Notes under the pieces: generated by a model
Told to the model about the DNA's origin: nothing
The model's input: the letters and a program-made list of their open reading frames with translations, nothing else
The model's database searches: none
Program-made: the position numbers and the translations under genes
Part shown: piece after piece, positions 26,508-35,923 of the stretch
How positions within the stretch are numbered: the stretch's first letter is position 1
How the letters are laid out: each line of letters begins with the position of its first letter
Origin: Clostridium ganghwense
GTDB taxonomy: Bacteria > Bacillota > Clostridia > Clostridiales > Clostridiaceae
DNA: 64,000 nt
Assembly: GCF_026735165.1 (NCBI RefSeq)
Contig: NZ_JAPQES010000004.1
Location: forward strand, 248,001 to 312,000
Direction: 5' to 3'

Positions 26508-27302
26508 ATGAATATAATAGTATGTGTTAAACAAGTTCCAGGAACTAATGAAGTAAAAATGAACAAAGAAACCAATACCATTATTAGAGAAGGTATAGAA
26601 TCAATTATTAATCCTTTTGATACTTATGCTATTGAAGAAGCTCTTAAAATAAAAGATAAATTCGGTGGAAAAGTTACAGCATTAAGTATGGGAATACCTA
26701 AAACTGCTGATTTATTAAAAGAAGCTATGGCTTTAGGAGTAGACGAGGCTTTTCTTCTAAGTGATAGAGCCTTTGCTGGTGCAGACTCTCTTGCTACTGC
26801 TTATACTCTTTCTACTGGCATTAAGAAAATTAAAAATTATCATCTTATAATTTGTGGTAAACAAGCTACTGATGGAGATACTGCTCAGGTAGGTCCAAGT
26901 CTTGCAGAAAAACTAGACATCCCTCATATTACTTATGTAACTAAAATAGATGTATTAGATAAAAAGCTTATTCGCTGCATACGACTAACTTCTGATGGGT
27001 ATGAAACTATTGAGGTATCTCTTCCAGCTCTTATTACTGTTGCAGAAGATATAAATGTACCCCGCCTCCCATCTATTAAAAGCTTGAAAGAAGCTAGAAA
27101 AAGTGAGGTAACCTTATGGTCTGTTAATGATGTAAATGCAGATAAAAGCTTAACAGGTTTAAATGGTTCACCAACTCAAGTGGTTAAAACTTTTATACCT
27201 GAATATAACATTGATAGCCAAATTATAGAAGGAACACCTGAAGAACAATCTGAAAGTCTAGTAGATAGCCTTTTATCTCTAGGATTTTCTGTAGATGAGT
27301 AA
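26508..27302 (+). CDS. etfB: Electron transfer flavoprotein beta subunit
   Basis: A 264-residue EtfB: NIIVCVKQVPGTNEVKM at the start, INPFDTYAIEEALKIKD, ATDGDTAQVGPSLAEKL and RLPSIKSLKEARK. I place the start at ATG 26508 with AGGTGA five bases upstream; the in-frame GTG at 26499 sits right after the dehydrogenase stop. Paired with the ferredoxin-type EtfA it would host the bifurcating FAD; that role follows from operon structure and family comparison, not from a residue I can prove here. Confidence 0.92.
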   Translation: MNIIVCVKQVPGTNEVKMNKETNTIIREGIESIINPFDTYAIEEALKIKDKFGGKVTALSMGIPKTADLLKEAMALGVDEAFLLSDRAFAGADSLATAYTLSTGIKKIKNYHLIICGKQATDGDTAQVGPSLAEKLDIPHITYVTKIDVLDKKLIRCIRLTSDGYETIEVSLPALITVAEDINVPRLPSIKSLKEARKSEVTLWSVNDVNADKSLTGLNGSPTQVVKTFIPEYNIDSQIIEGTPEEQSESLVDSLLSLGFSVDE

Positions 27303-27314
27303 GGAGGTATATTT

Positions 27315-28505
27315 ATGAGTAGTATAAATATATTAATTGATAAATGTGTAGGCTGTGGACTTTGTGTTTCCGCATGTCCTTTCGGTGCAATAAAAATAGA
27401 AAATAAAAAAGCTGTGATTTTAGAAAACTGTACTCTATGTGGTTCTTGTGTAAGCAAATGTAATCTCAATGCAATAGAGTTAAAAAAGGAAGAAGTTAAA
27501 AAAGTGGATACTTCTAAGTATAAAGGAGTTTGGGTGTTTGCAGAACAGAAAAATGGTAATATAGAAAAAGTTGTACTAGAATTATTAGGTGAAGCTAGAA
27601 AACTTGCAAGTGACTTGAAAACAGATGTTTCTGCAGTTTTACTTGGTGAAAACCTAGATGAGGCAGAAAAAGAGCTTATAGCTTACGGTGCTGATTACGT
27701 GTACAGCATCGATGATGCTTCTCTGTCAAAATATAATGATGAAAGTTATTCTGATATACTATCAGAACTTATAAATAACTATAACCCTGATATATTTTTA
27801 TTTGGTGCTACATCTTACGGACGTTCCCTTGCACCAAGAATAGCTTCAAGACTCAATACTGGTCTTACTGCAGACTGTACTATCCTTGAAATAGACTCTG
27901 AAAAGAAAATTCTTCTTCAAACACGCCCAGCTTTTGGCGGAAATTTAATGGCTACAATCGTATGTCCTAACCATAGACCTCAAATGGCAACGGTACGCCC
28001 TAAAGTTATGAAAGCTATGGAACCAGATTATTCTAGAAAAGGTGAAGTAATAAAACCATCTGTTAATATTCCTTGTTGTACTAGAGTTAAAATTTTAGAT
28101 GTATGTACTTTTCCTAGTGAAGATTTAAACCTTGAAGAAGCAGAAATAATTGTTGCTGCTGGTAGAGGAATAGGAGACTCTAAAAATATGAAACTTATAG
28201 AAGAGTTAGCAGAAGTTCTTCACGCTAAAATCGGAGCTTCTCGTGCAGTAGTTGATGAAGGATGGATTGATTATAGTCATCAAGTTGGACAGACTGGTAA
28301 AACAGTTTCTCCTAAATTTTATTTTGCTTGTGGAATTTCAGGAGCTATTCAACACACAGCTGGAATCTCATCTTCTGATGTTATAATTGCTATAAATAAA
28401 GATCCTGATGCTCCTATTTTTAAAATAGCTAACTTTGGAATCGTTGGAGATATAGAAAAAATTCTTCCAATTTTAATTAATAAATTCAAAGAAAAATCAG
28501 CTTAA
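27315..28505 (+). CDS. etfA: Electron transfer flavoprotein alpha subunit with ferredoxin domain
   Basis: A 396-residue EtfA carrying an N-terminal 2x[4Fe-4S] ferredoxin domain (CVGCGLCVSACPFGA and CTLCGSCVSKCNLNA, residues 11-54), then the EtfA body and the FAD-binding C-terminal domain with GRGIGDSK, GASRAVVDEGW, SHQVGQTGKTVSP and ISGAIQHTAG. The added ferredoxin domain is typical of lactate dehydrogenase-linked bifurcating Etf (LctC type). AAGGAGG precedes the ATG. Last gene of the operon, followed by a strong terminator. Confidence 0.94.
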   Translation: MSSINILIDKCVGCGLCVSACPFGAIKIENKKAVILENCTLCGSCVSKCNLNAIELKKEEVKKVDTSKYKGVWVFAEQKNGNIEKVVLELLGEARKLASDLKTDVSAVLLGENLDEAEKELIAYGADYVYSIDDASLSKYNDESYSDILSELINNYNPDIFLFGATSYGRSLAPRIASRLNTGLTADCTILEIDSEKKILLQTRPAFGGNLMATIVCPNHRPQMATVRPKVMKAMEPDYSRKGEVIKPSVNIPCCTRVKILDVCTFPSEDLNLEEAEIIVAAGRGIGDSKNMKLIEELAEVLHAKIGASRAVVDEGWIDYSHQVGQTGKTVSPKFYFACGISGAIQHTAGISSSDVIIAINKDPDAPIFKIANFGIVGDIEKILPILINKFKEKSA

Positions 28506-28508
28506 AAC

Positions 28509-28556
28509 AAGGGCTAGAATCATTAAATATAATCATTCTAGCCCTTATTTTTTATT
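28509..28556 (+). terminator. Terminator of the lactate dehydrogenase-etfBA operon
   Basis: Perfect 12-bp stem AAGGGCTAGAAT (28509-28520) with 28535-28546, followed by a T run. Confidence 0.92.
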
Positions 28557-28577
28557 AATATATTTATAATTTCTATA

Positions 28578-28617
28578 TAAAAAAACCATTAAACCAGCCC
28601 CCCTCTGATTTAATGAT
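28578..28617 (-). terminator. Terminator of the DUF4097 lipoprotein gene
   Basis: Stem of 13 pairs including G-U pairs (28585-28597 with 28605-28617), C-rich loop on the plus strand, then a run of seven T on the minus strand. Confidence 0.85.
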
Positions 28618-28626
28618 CCTTTTAAA

Positions 28627-29244
28627 TTATTTGCTTTGATTAAGTTCTATATTACCTTCTGCCACTTCTATATTAATTTTTGTAGCTCCGCTCTTAACTT
28701 TCCCTTTTAATTCTGTTTTTGTTTGTTCTCCTTCTACAGTAATAGGTAAAGTATTCTTTATTTCTCCAGAAGCAGTCTTAGCATTCAAAGTAAATTCTAC
28801 TGTTTCTGGTAAACTCATAATTACATTTCCCGATGTAGATTTTACTGAAACAGTTTCTTTATAAGTATCTGGAACATATATATCCACTACTAAAGAAGAT
28901 TCCTTTATAGCTGCATCCAACTTGCTGTCTTTTTCAACCTTAAGTATTACTTTATCTCCTTCAGTAGAAATATTTAATTTAGGTTGTACCGCACCTTCTT
29001 CTAAAAGCATTTTTCCATGTAAATAAGCTTCAATATCATTCTTTTTTCTTTGATTAGCAACTATATTTACTTTCACGCTTGAGTTGTCTATAATTATTTC
29101 CTTAGATTTTTCTACAACTTCATTTTTAGTTTCAAAAAGCTGAGTTTCTTGTCCTGAAACTTTTTTTGTCGAACTGCATCCACCTAATGTTAGTGCCACT
29201 AATGTAATTCCCAATAATCCTGCTGCAATCTTCTTAATGTTCAT
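28627..29244 (-). CDS. DUF4097-like lipoprotein
   Basis: A 205-residue lipoprotein: signal with lipobox LTLGGC, then a beta-rich domain (about residues 45-205) with repeated short strands such as VVDIYVPDTYKE, SVKSTSGNVIMSLP and NAKTASGEIKNTLP, the beta-helix pattern of putative adhesins in DUF4097. The ATG at 29244 has AAGGAG nine bases upstream; a TTG directly before it is not needed. Function on the cell surface unknown; monocistronic. Confidence 0.78.
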   Translation of the reverse strand: MNIKKIAAGLLGITLVALTLGGCSSTKKVSGQETQLFETKNEVVEKSKEIIIDNSSVKVNIVANQRKKNDIEAYLHGKMLLEEGAVQPKLNISTEGDKVILKVEKDSKLDAAIKESSLVVDIYVPDTYKETVSVKSTSGNVIMSLPETVEFTLNAKTASGEIKNTLPITVEGEQTKTELKGKVKSGATKINIEVAEGNIELNQSK

Positions 29245-29327
29245 CAACTTCTTCTCCTTTTGATTTTATTGTTATCGCCATATATATACTAGCATAAAGG
29301 AATATTGATTTCCACCTAAAAAAATTT

Positions 29328-30185
29328 TTAAACATACATTGCAATTGGTAGTATTTCTATCATCCTAGAATTTATATTAGTCATATTTGTGCTATACTCT
29401 CTTAGCAACGAATTATTTTTCAAAAAACGATTTTTAAAATTCTTAAAATAACCTTCATCTAAACAATCAAAACAACTTCCACTTAATATGTGCTTATTTC
29501 TGCTCTGTGCTTCATTTTCAATCTTAACTACTTTTCCAAGAACAGAAACTTTTGCATTTTTTATATAATCAACATGGTCTTCCATAAATTTTAATTCTGT
29601 AGGAACTAAAATCTTTGTATTTGTATTACAAATATCTTCTGCAACAAATCTAAAACATTTTGAACTTTTATATTCTTCCATTTTTTCCTTCAATCCTTTT
29701 AAAACTGCTTTTTTTTCCTCATCATCATTGTTATCGCTCGTTTTCTTATTATAAGGATTAAAAGTAAGCTCCATTTCCATAGCATTAATAATATCTTCTA
29801 CCTGTTGAATTACTGGACTCTTGTTTAACTTACTCGTAAATTCTATAAAATCATTTTCTTGTATATTATCAAGTGTTTGCTTATCCTTTATATTTTTTAG
29901 CAGATTATACTCAAATAACAACTTTCTTAGATCCAACAAAACCACTATATTTTTTGAAATTTCCGATCTCTGTTTTGAAAACTCATTAAGCAGTTCAACT
30001 GTAAAGTTTCCTTGAATGTACTGACCACAGGTAACATTACTTAAGGGAGTGGTAATCTTAACCGTCTGCTGACTCTTTGTAGTTATTGTGTTAACCTCAG
30101 TAAACTCCTGTATAATTATAGTATAGAGATTATTTATCAAGTCATTATTTAAATATAAAGGTATAATTGCTCCGTTATTAGCCAT
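29328..30185 (-). CDS. Uncharacterised soluble protein
   Basis: A 285-residue protein without signal or membrane helices. The N-terminus has a GAIIPLYLNNDLINNLY motif followed by a TTKSQQTVKITTPLS segment; a charged, Asn/Asp/Lys-rich linker (about 148-160) leads to a C-terminal domain with VPTELKFMEDH and AKVSVLGKVVKIEN. The overall plan resembles the loosely defined DUF6414 group, but I am not sure and assign no role. AAGGAGAG precedes the ATG. Neighbours are unrelated. Confidence 0.55.
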   Translation of the reverse strand: MANNGAIIPLYLNNDLINNLYTIIIQEFTEVNTITTKSQQTVKITTPLSNVTCGQYIQGNFTVELLNEFSKQRSEISKNIVVLLDLRKLLFEYNLLKNIKDKQTLDNIQENDFIEFTSKLNKSPVIQQVEDIINAMEMELTFNPYNKKTSDNNDDEEKKAVLKGLKEKMEEYKSSKCFRFVAEDICNTNTKILVPTELKFMEDHVDYIKNAKVSVLGKVVKIENEAQSRNKHILSGSCFDCLDEGYFKNFKNRFLKNNSLLREYSTNMTNINSRMIEILPIAMYV

Positions 30186-30395
30186 TTTGGTTTTCTCTCC
30201 TTATAAAATAGCTTACTATTTTATTCTATAATTTTCTTTCTAAAATTAGAACATTACGACCTCATTTATCATATATATATATTGTACAAGCCGCAAAATT
30301 ATATTTCTATTACCCCTAAACCTTCCTTTTGAAATTAAATTAAGGCTTGATTAGCTTAGGCTTTTAAAATTCAAATGTTAAAGGAGGTTAAACCA

Positions 30396-30638
30396 GTGAA
30401 ACCATGTAATGATGTTGATGTTGTAATTATAGCATGTAAAGTTGACTGTGGATTCTGCCGTGAAAATCAGATTACAGTTTCTGCCTCTAGCACTCCTAAA
30501 ATTCCAGTAGGAACAAGTTGTGCAGATGCTATAGAAATGCTTCTTGAAAATGGCTATGACCTTATAAACACAGAAACACTTCAGAGTTCAGGACAAATAG
30601 TTCATACTTTTGCAAAATATGAAAAAGTTTGTTGTTAG
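30396..30638 (+). CDS. Small cysteine-rich protein
   Basis: The GTG at 30396 has GGAGG eight bases upstream; an ATG at 30375 overlaps that site. The 80-residue product begins with KPCNDVDVVIIACKVDCGFC and ends in a CC pair, giving seven cysteines including a CxxxCGxxC arrangement that could bind a metal or form disulfides. The middle (VPVGTSCADAIEMLLENGYDLI) looks like a helix-rich core. No family recognised; it stands between two minus-strand genes. Confidence 0.6.
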   Translation: MKPCNDVDVVIIACKVDCGFCRENQITVSASSTPKIPVGTSCADAIEMLLENGYDLINTETLQSSGQIVHTFAKYEKVCC

Positions 30639-30654
30639 TAGAAAATTGGGAATA

Positions 30655-30690
30655 GAAAAAAGCGTGAAGTTATAAATATACTTCACGCTC
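30655..30690 (-). terminator. Terminator of the HD-GYP gene
   Basis: AGCGTGAAG (30661-30669) pairs with CTTCACGCT (30681-30689); a T run follows on the minus strand. Confidence 0.85.
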
Positions 30691-31796
30691 TAAAAATTTA
30701 TTTTAATTTCTTCTAAATCGATAGTATCTTTGATAAATACAGTAAGCTTTTTCATCAAGTCTATCTCATAATACTCATTACAATGCTCATCTTCAACTAT
30801 CTTTATTATAGGTCTATCTGGACAAGATCTATGAATATCCATAACTATTCCTTTTCTACCATCCTCTAAAAGCACCCCTGTTCCTATTGGATATACAGCT
30901 ATATTCTCTACAAATTTGCTATAAACATCTTTATCTATTTTCTCATGGCATTGAGCTGTCAATATTTCCAAGGCTTTGTATATAGGTATTTTAGCTCTAT
31001 TAATTTTATCAGAGGTCATGGAGTCAAACTTATCACATATAGTTATAATCTTTGAATAAAGAGATATTTCATCATCCTTTAAACCTCTTGGATATCCACT
31101 GCCATCTAAAAGTTCATGATGAGAATAAATTATATCCTTTGTGATATAAGATAGAGATATATCTTGTTTAACCATTTCATAACCATCTTTTGGATGCTTA
31201 TTTATAATATTAATTTCTTCTTCAGTCAACTCTTCGCTTTTATTTAATATATCTGGTGGAATTTTTATTTTACCTATGTCATGCAACAGTCCACCCATAG
31301 CTATATACTTAATTTGTTCTTTTTTAATTCCTAAAGATTTAGCGGTAAGAATTGATAAAATGGCTACATTTACACTATGCTTATATGTGTACATATCAGT
31401 TCCCATAAGTTCGGTCATACTATACAGTACATTTCCATTTTCACTTATGTTATTTAAAATATTTTCTATAGCATCTCCTACTTCTTTTTGTAATTTAAAA
31501 GGAATCCAATCTAGTTTTTCTTTTCCTCTATTTTGATACATCGCCATATCAAAAATTCTTTTCATTGTGCTTATAGCTTTAATTCTAATAACGTCATCAA
31601 CTACATCATTTATTTCTATTCCTTCTGATATATGATCTTCAATATATATATATATAATTTCATGCTTTTTCAATGTTTCTATTAGTTTTTTATCTAGTTG
31701 AATACCTTTACTTAGAAGTAAACGAGCAGAATCAGAATAAATTGATTTTCCTAAGATTGCACCTTCTTTTACATTATCAACACTTATAGCCCTCAT
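30690..31796 (-). CDS. HD-GYP domain protein (probable cyclic di-GMP phosphodiesterase)
   Basis: A 368-residue cytoplasmic protein. The HD-GYP domain (about residues 125-300) has HSVNVAILS, LLHDIGKIKIP, HPKDGYEM, SHHELLDGSGYPRGLKDDEI and DKFDSMTSD, all expected metal and substrate residues; active members cut cyclic di-GMP. The N-terminal 110 residues resemble the DUF3391-like domain found before many HD-GYP domains, and the C-terminal part (about 310-368) is a beta-rich tail. No adjacent response-regulator gene; signal input unknown. Confidence 0.9.
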   Translation of the reverse strand: MRAISVDNVKEGAILGKSIYSDSARLLLSKGIQLDKKLIETLKKHEIIYIYIEDHISEGIEINDVVDDVIRIKAISTMKRIFDMAMYQNRGKEKLDWIPFKLQKEVGDAIENILNNISENGNVLYSMTELMGTDMYTYKHSVNVAILSILTAKSLGIKKEQIKYIAMGGLLHDIGKIKIPPDILNKSEELTEEEINIINKHPKDGYEMVKQDISLSYITKDIIYSHHELLDGSGYPRGLKDDEISLYSKIITICDKFDSMTSDKINRAKIPIYKALEILTAQCHEKIDKDVYSKFVENIAVYPIGTGVLLEDGRKGIVMDIHRSCPDRPIIKIVEDEHCNEYYEIDLMKKLTVFIKDTIDLEEIKINF

Positions 31797-31932
31797 AACT
31801 TCCCCCTACAAACTAATAAATTACATAACTACTTTTATTATCGAATTAATCTTAGTTCTTTTTATACTTTTATTATATTAATCAATTTAATAAATTCTAC
31901 AAGTTCCCTTCATTAATTTTCATAAACCTTTC

Positions 31933-33669
31933 TTAAAACAGCTTTCTTTTTATATATTCAGTATGAAGTAATTCATGAGCCTTATGACTATTCGGTTCTC
32001 CTAAAAATTCTTTATATATTTTAACTACATAAGGATTTTTATGAGATTTTCTAATTGAAAGATTTCTATCTTCCTCATAAATAGCTTTGGCTCTCTCTTC
32101 TCTCACATCAATTTTCCCTCTAATTTTTGAATTTACTATTGGCTGTCCACCACCTGTTACACATCCGCCCGGACAAGCCATGACTTCTATAAAATCATAT
32201 TGCTTTTTACCGTTTTTAATCTGCTCTAATACTTTTCTAGCATTAGAAAGTCCACTTATTACTGCTGTATTAATAATACAGCCATTAGGAAGAGTTACTG
32301 CGGCTTCTTTTATTCCATCTCCTCCACGAACAGTATTAAATTCTATATTTTCAAGTTCTTTACCTGATGTAATTTCGAATATAGTTCTAAGTGCTGCTTC
32401 TGCAACTCCACCAGTTGCTCCAAAAATAGCACCAGCTCCTGTACCTACTCCAAAAGGATTATCAAATTTTTCGTCTTTAAGATTTATAAAATCAATAGAA
32501 GATTGCTTAATCATTTTTGCAAGTTCTCTAGTTGTAAGAACATAGTCTACATCTTTTATTCCATTATAAGATAATTCTTCTCTTGTTTCTTCAAATTTCT
32601 TACCTATGCAAGGCATAATTGATACAACAACTATGTTTGATGGGTCAACTTCTTCTTTTTTATCAAGATATTTTTTTATTACCGCTCCTTCCATTTCATG
32701 TGGTGACTTACAAGTTGATAGATTAGATAGCATATCATGAAAGTTATGCTCAACAAATTTAACCCAGCCTGGACAACAAGACGTCATTAACGGAAGATTT
32801 TCTCCCTTTTCAAGTCTTCTTAATAATTCTGTTCCCTCTTCCATAATTGTAAGGTCTGCTGCAAAATTTGTATCAAATACTCTATCAAATCCTATTCTTC
32901 TTAAAGCAGCTACCATCTTTCCTGTAACTCTTGTTCCCATTGGAAGTCCAAACTCCTCCCCTAAAGCAACTCTTATAGCTGGTGCTGCTTGAACTATTAC
33001 GTATTTATTAGGATTAGCTATTGCATCCCATACCTCATCTATATTCTCTTTTTCAATTAAAGCTCCTGTTGGACATCCTACAACACATTGTCCACAATTC
33101 ACACAAATGCTTTCGCCTAAAGGCTTGTCATAAGCAGGAGCTACTTTTGTATCAAATCCTCTTCCTGAAAAATTAATAGCACTTACAGATTGTACACTCT
33201 TACATATACTTATACATCTTTCACAAAGAATACATTTTTCTGGGTCTCTTATAAGGGAAGTTGAAGATATATCCATAGGACATTCTATTCTTTCACCATC
33301 ATATTCTAATTCTCCTATATTTAAATCTTCTGCTAACTTTCTAAGTTCGCAGTTTCTATTTCTAGAACAAGTTGTACATTCTCTTTTATGATTTGATAAA
33401 AGTAACTGCACAACTGATTTTCTAGCACTCCTAACTTTTGGAGTATTAGTTTTTACAACCATCCCTTCTTCTGCTATTACTGTACATGACGGTAAAAGTT
33501 TAGTCCCAATCTCTACTAAGCAAACCCTACAACTTGAAACTTCATTTATATCTTTTAAAAAGCAGAGAGTAGGAATTTCAATTCCTATGTTTCTTGCAGC
33601 TTCTAATACACTCTTACCCTTTTCTATTTCTACTTTTATTCCATCGATAGTTAAATTAACCTTTTCCAC
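31933..33669 (-). CDS. hydA: [FeFe] hydrogenase catalytic subunit HydA
   Basis: A 578-residue iron hydrogenase, started at GTG 33669 (GAGGTG six bases before). Domains in order: plant-type [2Fe-2S] (Cys36, 47, 50, 62), His-ligated cluster (His94, Cys98, 101, 107), two [4Fe-4S] (Cys146-156, Cys189-199), then the H-cluster domain with TSCCPGW (Cys298, 299), MPCIGKKFE (Cys354) and the cysteines of ACPGGCVTGG (499, 503). In loop 2 the usual Thr-Ala/Thr-Ser after MPC is Ile-Gly. With HydB and HydC it would form an NAD(P)-linked, probably bifurcating complex producing or taking up H2. Confidence 0.95.
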   Translation of the reverse strand: MEKVNLTIDGIKVEIEKGKSVLEAARNIGIEIPTLCFLKDINEVSSCRVCLVEIGTKLLPSCTVIAEEGMVVKTNTPKVRSARKSVVQLLLSNHKRECTTCSRNRNCELRKLAEDLNIGELEYDGERIECPMDISSTSLIRDPEKCILCERCISICKSVQSVSAINFSGRGFDTKVAPAYDKPLGESICVNCGQCVVGCPTGALIEKENIDEVWDAIANPNKYVIVQAAPAIRVALGEEFGLPMGTRVTGKMVAALRRIGFDRVFDTNFAADLTIMEEGTELLRRLEKGENLPLMTSCCPGWVKFVEHNFHDMLSNLSTCKSPHEMEGAVIKKYLDKKEEVDPSNIVVVSIMPCIGKKFEETREELSYNGIKDVDYVLTTRELAKMIKQSSIDFINLKDEKFDNPFGVGTGAGAIFGATGGVAEAALRTIFEITSGKELENIEFNTVRGGDGIKEAAVTLPNGCIINTAVISGLSNARKVLEQIKNGKKQYDFIEVMACPGGCVTGGGQPIVNSKIRGKIDVREERAKAIYEEDRNLSIRKSHKNPYVVKIYKEFLGEPNSHKAHELLHTEYIKRKLF

Positions 33670-33691
33670 TTTTCTCACCTCTCAAACAGAA

Positions 33692-35485
33692 TTATTCTTT
33701 AACTATTGCATTAAACAAGCATACTTGCATACATGAACCACACTTTATACATTTACTCTGATCTATCTCATATGGCTCTCCAACTTTACTAGTTATAGCG
33801 CCAGCACTGCAGTTCTTCGCACACATACCACATCTTTTACAAACATCTGATTTAATACGGTATTTAACAAGAGGTTTACAAGCTTTAGCTGGACATTTAT
33901 TATCAACTACATGAGAAATATACTCATCTTTAAAATATCGTAAAGTAGACAGTATAGGATTGGGAGCTGTCTGTCCAAGTCCACATAAAGCAGTATTTTT
34001 AATATCTACTGCTAATTTTTCTAATTTTTCAACATCTTCTAATGAACCTTCTCCTCTTGTTATCTTTTCGAGAATTTCAAGTAATCTCTTAGTTCCTATT
34101 CTGCAAGAGGTGCATTTTCCACAAGACTCATCCTTAGTAAAATCAAGGAAAAATCTTGCTACATCAACCATACAATTATCTTCATCCATTACAATCATTC
34201 CACCTGAACCCATCATTGAACCAAGCTCAATTAAGGTATCATACTCAATTGGAATATTAATGTATCTTGCTGGAATACAGCCTCCTGATGGACCTCCAGT
34301 TTGAACTGCTTTAAATTGTTTATTATTTGGAATTCCACCACCTATGTTAAAAATAACTTCTCTTAGAGTTGTTCCCATTGGTATTTCAACAAGACCTGTA
34401 TTTCTAATTTTACCACCAAGGGCAAAAACCTTAGTTCCTGGGCTTTTTTCTGTTCCTATTGATCTAAACCATTTTGCCCCCTTTAATATGATTGGACATA
34501 TATTTGCAAAGGTTTCGACATTATTGATTATTGTTGGTTTACCCCAAAGTCCACTTACTGCTGGAAATGGTGGTTTTGTTATAGGCATTCCTCTCTTTCC
34601 TTCAATAGATTGAATTAACGCTGTTTCCTCTCCACAAACAAAAGCTCCTGCTCCAAGTCTAATTTCTATATCAAATTTAAATCCTGTTCCTAGAATATTA
34701 TCTCCAAGCAATCCATATTCTTTCGCTTGATCTATAGCTATTTTCAGTCTTTCAACTGCTAAAGGATATTCAGCTCTTACATATATAAATCCTTTATTAG
34801 CGCCTATAGCATATCCTCCAATTATCATTGCTTCAAGAATAGAATGAGGATCTCCTTCTAAAACAGAACGGTCCATAAATGCACCTGGATCTCCCTCATC
34901 AGCATTACAAATTATATATTTCTCATCATTGTTTTGTGCCGCTGCAAAACTCCATTTCTTACCTGTTGGGAAACCTCCTCCCCCTCTTCCTCTTAGTCCT
35001 GATTTACTAATCACATCAATAACATCTTGAGGTGACATCTTTGTCAGAACTTTTCCTAAAGCCTTATATCCGTCCATAGCTATATATTCATCTATATTTT
35101 CTGGATTAATAATTCCACAATTTCTTAAAACAATTCTTTCTTGTTTTTTAAACATATTTATATCATTTAAATTTCTTATTCTTCCGTCTCCTGGTTTTAA
35201 TGCATATACAAGCCTCTTCACAGCTCTGCCATTTATGAAATGTTCTTCCACAATTTCATGAACATCTGCTGGCTTTACATTTGCATATATAGTTCCTTCT
35301 GGATAAATAACCATAACAGGACCTAAATTACAAAATCCAAGACAAGCAACCTTTATAATTTCTACTTCTTTATCTAAGCCATACTGCTTTAATTCCAATT
35401 TGAATAAATTAATAATCTTTTTAGAATCTAATAACTTACATCCTTCGCCTCCACATATAAGAACCTGTGAATTATAAAACTCCAT
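33692..35485 (-). CDS. hydB: Hydrogenase NADH-binding subunit HydB (NuoF-like)
   Basis: Roughly 597 residues from ATG 35485 (GGAGGG seven bases upstream). An N-terminal thioredoxin-like [2Fe-2S] domain (CGGEGCKLL, CLGFC) precedes the NuoF core with the FMN/NADH site (GLRGRGGGGFPTGKKW, CNADEGDPGAFMDR, GAGAFVCGEETALIQSIE) and a [4Fe-4S] motif CGKCTSCRIGTKR. The C-terminal ferredoxin domain has two cluster motifs (CKRCGMCAKNCSAGA, CIKCGSCMQVCLFNA). This is the electron-entry subunit of trimeric NAD-dependent [FeFe] hydrogenases. It lies between hydA and a ferredoxin gene in one operon. Confidence 0.94.
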   Translation of the reverse strand: MEFYNSQVLICGGEGCKLLDSKKIINLFKLELKQYGLDKEVEIIKVACLGFCNLGPVMVIYPEGTIYANVKPADVHEIVEEHFINGRAVKRLVYALKPGDGRIRNLNDINMFKKQERIVLRNCGIINPENIDEYIAMDGYKALGKVLTKMSPQDVIDVISKSGLRGRGGGGFPTGKKWSFAAAQNNDEKYIICNADEGDPGAFMDRSVLEGDPHSILEAMIIGGYAIGANKGFIYVRAEYPLAVERLKIAIDQAKEYGLLGDNILGTGFKFDIEIRLGAGAFVCGEETALIQSIEGKRGMPITKPPFPAVSGLWGKPTIINNVETFANICPIILKGAKWFRSIGTEKSPGTKVFALGGKIRNTGLVEIPMGTTLREVIFNIGGGIPNNKQFKAVQTGGPSGGCIPARYINIPIEYDTLIELGSMMGSGGMIVMDEDNCMVDVARFFLDFTKDESCGKCTSCRIGTKRLLEILEKITRGEGSLEDVEKLEKLAVDIKNTALCGLGQTAPNPILSTLRYFKDEYISHVVDNKCPAKACKPLVKYRIKSDVCKRCGMCAKNCSAGAITSKVGEPYEIDQSKCIKCGSCMQVCLFNAIVKE

Positions 35486-35499
35486 AGTTTTCCCTCCAA

Positions 35500-35907
35500 T
35501 CAATCATCAATAATTGTAAAATCATTCAAGATTCTATTTTCAATAAGATGTATAGTAAATTCTTCTACAGCTTTTCCCCCAACTATATGCTCTCTCACAA
35601 TCTTTCTTGATTTATTAGGTGTTACTTTAACATATGTAACTTTTTCTTCTCCTGGTTTTATAACCTCTACAATAGGCTCTAATCTACAGGCTCCTATACA
35701 GCCTGTCTTCTCCAAAATAATATTTTCAAGTCCTAATCTTTTAATCTCATCTTCAATAACATCGTAGACTGGAGCCGCACCAGCAGCTATTCCACATGTA
35801 CCCATACCTACAACAATTCTTGTATTTTTTCTGTCCTTTTCCTGATTAACTTTTCCTAAATTCTTAATTCTTATTTTTTCGATATCTTCTATGGTAAGAT
35901 TCTTCAT
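35500..35907 (-). CDS. Thioredoxin-fold [2Fe-2S] ferredoxin of the hydrogenase operon
   Basis: A 135-residue protein typical of clostridial hydrogenase operons. It has MGTCGIAAGAAP and TGCIGACRLEPIVEV, a thioredoxin-like [2Fe-2S] layout in which only three cysteines are conserved, as I recall for this subfamily. It probably shuttles electrons within the Hyd complex. The gene ends just before hydB (about 14 bases) and follows hydC. Confidence 0.82.
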   Translation of the reverse strand: MKNLTIEDIEKIRIKNLGKVNQEKDRKNTRIVVGMGTCGIAAGAAPVYDVIEDEIKRLGLENIILEKTGCIGACRLEPIVEVIKPGEEKVTYVKVTPNKSRKIVREHIVGGKAVEEFTIHLIENRILNDFTIIDD

Positions 35908-35923
35908 AATCTCAAGCTCCCTT

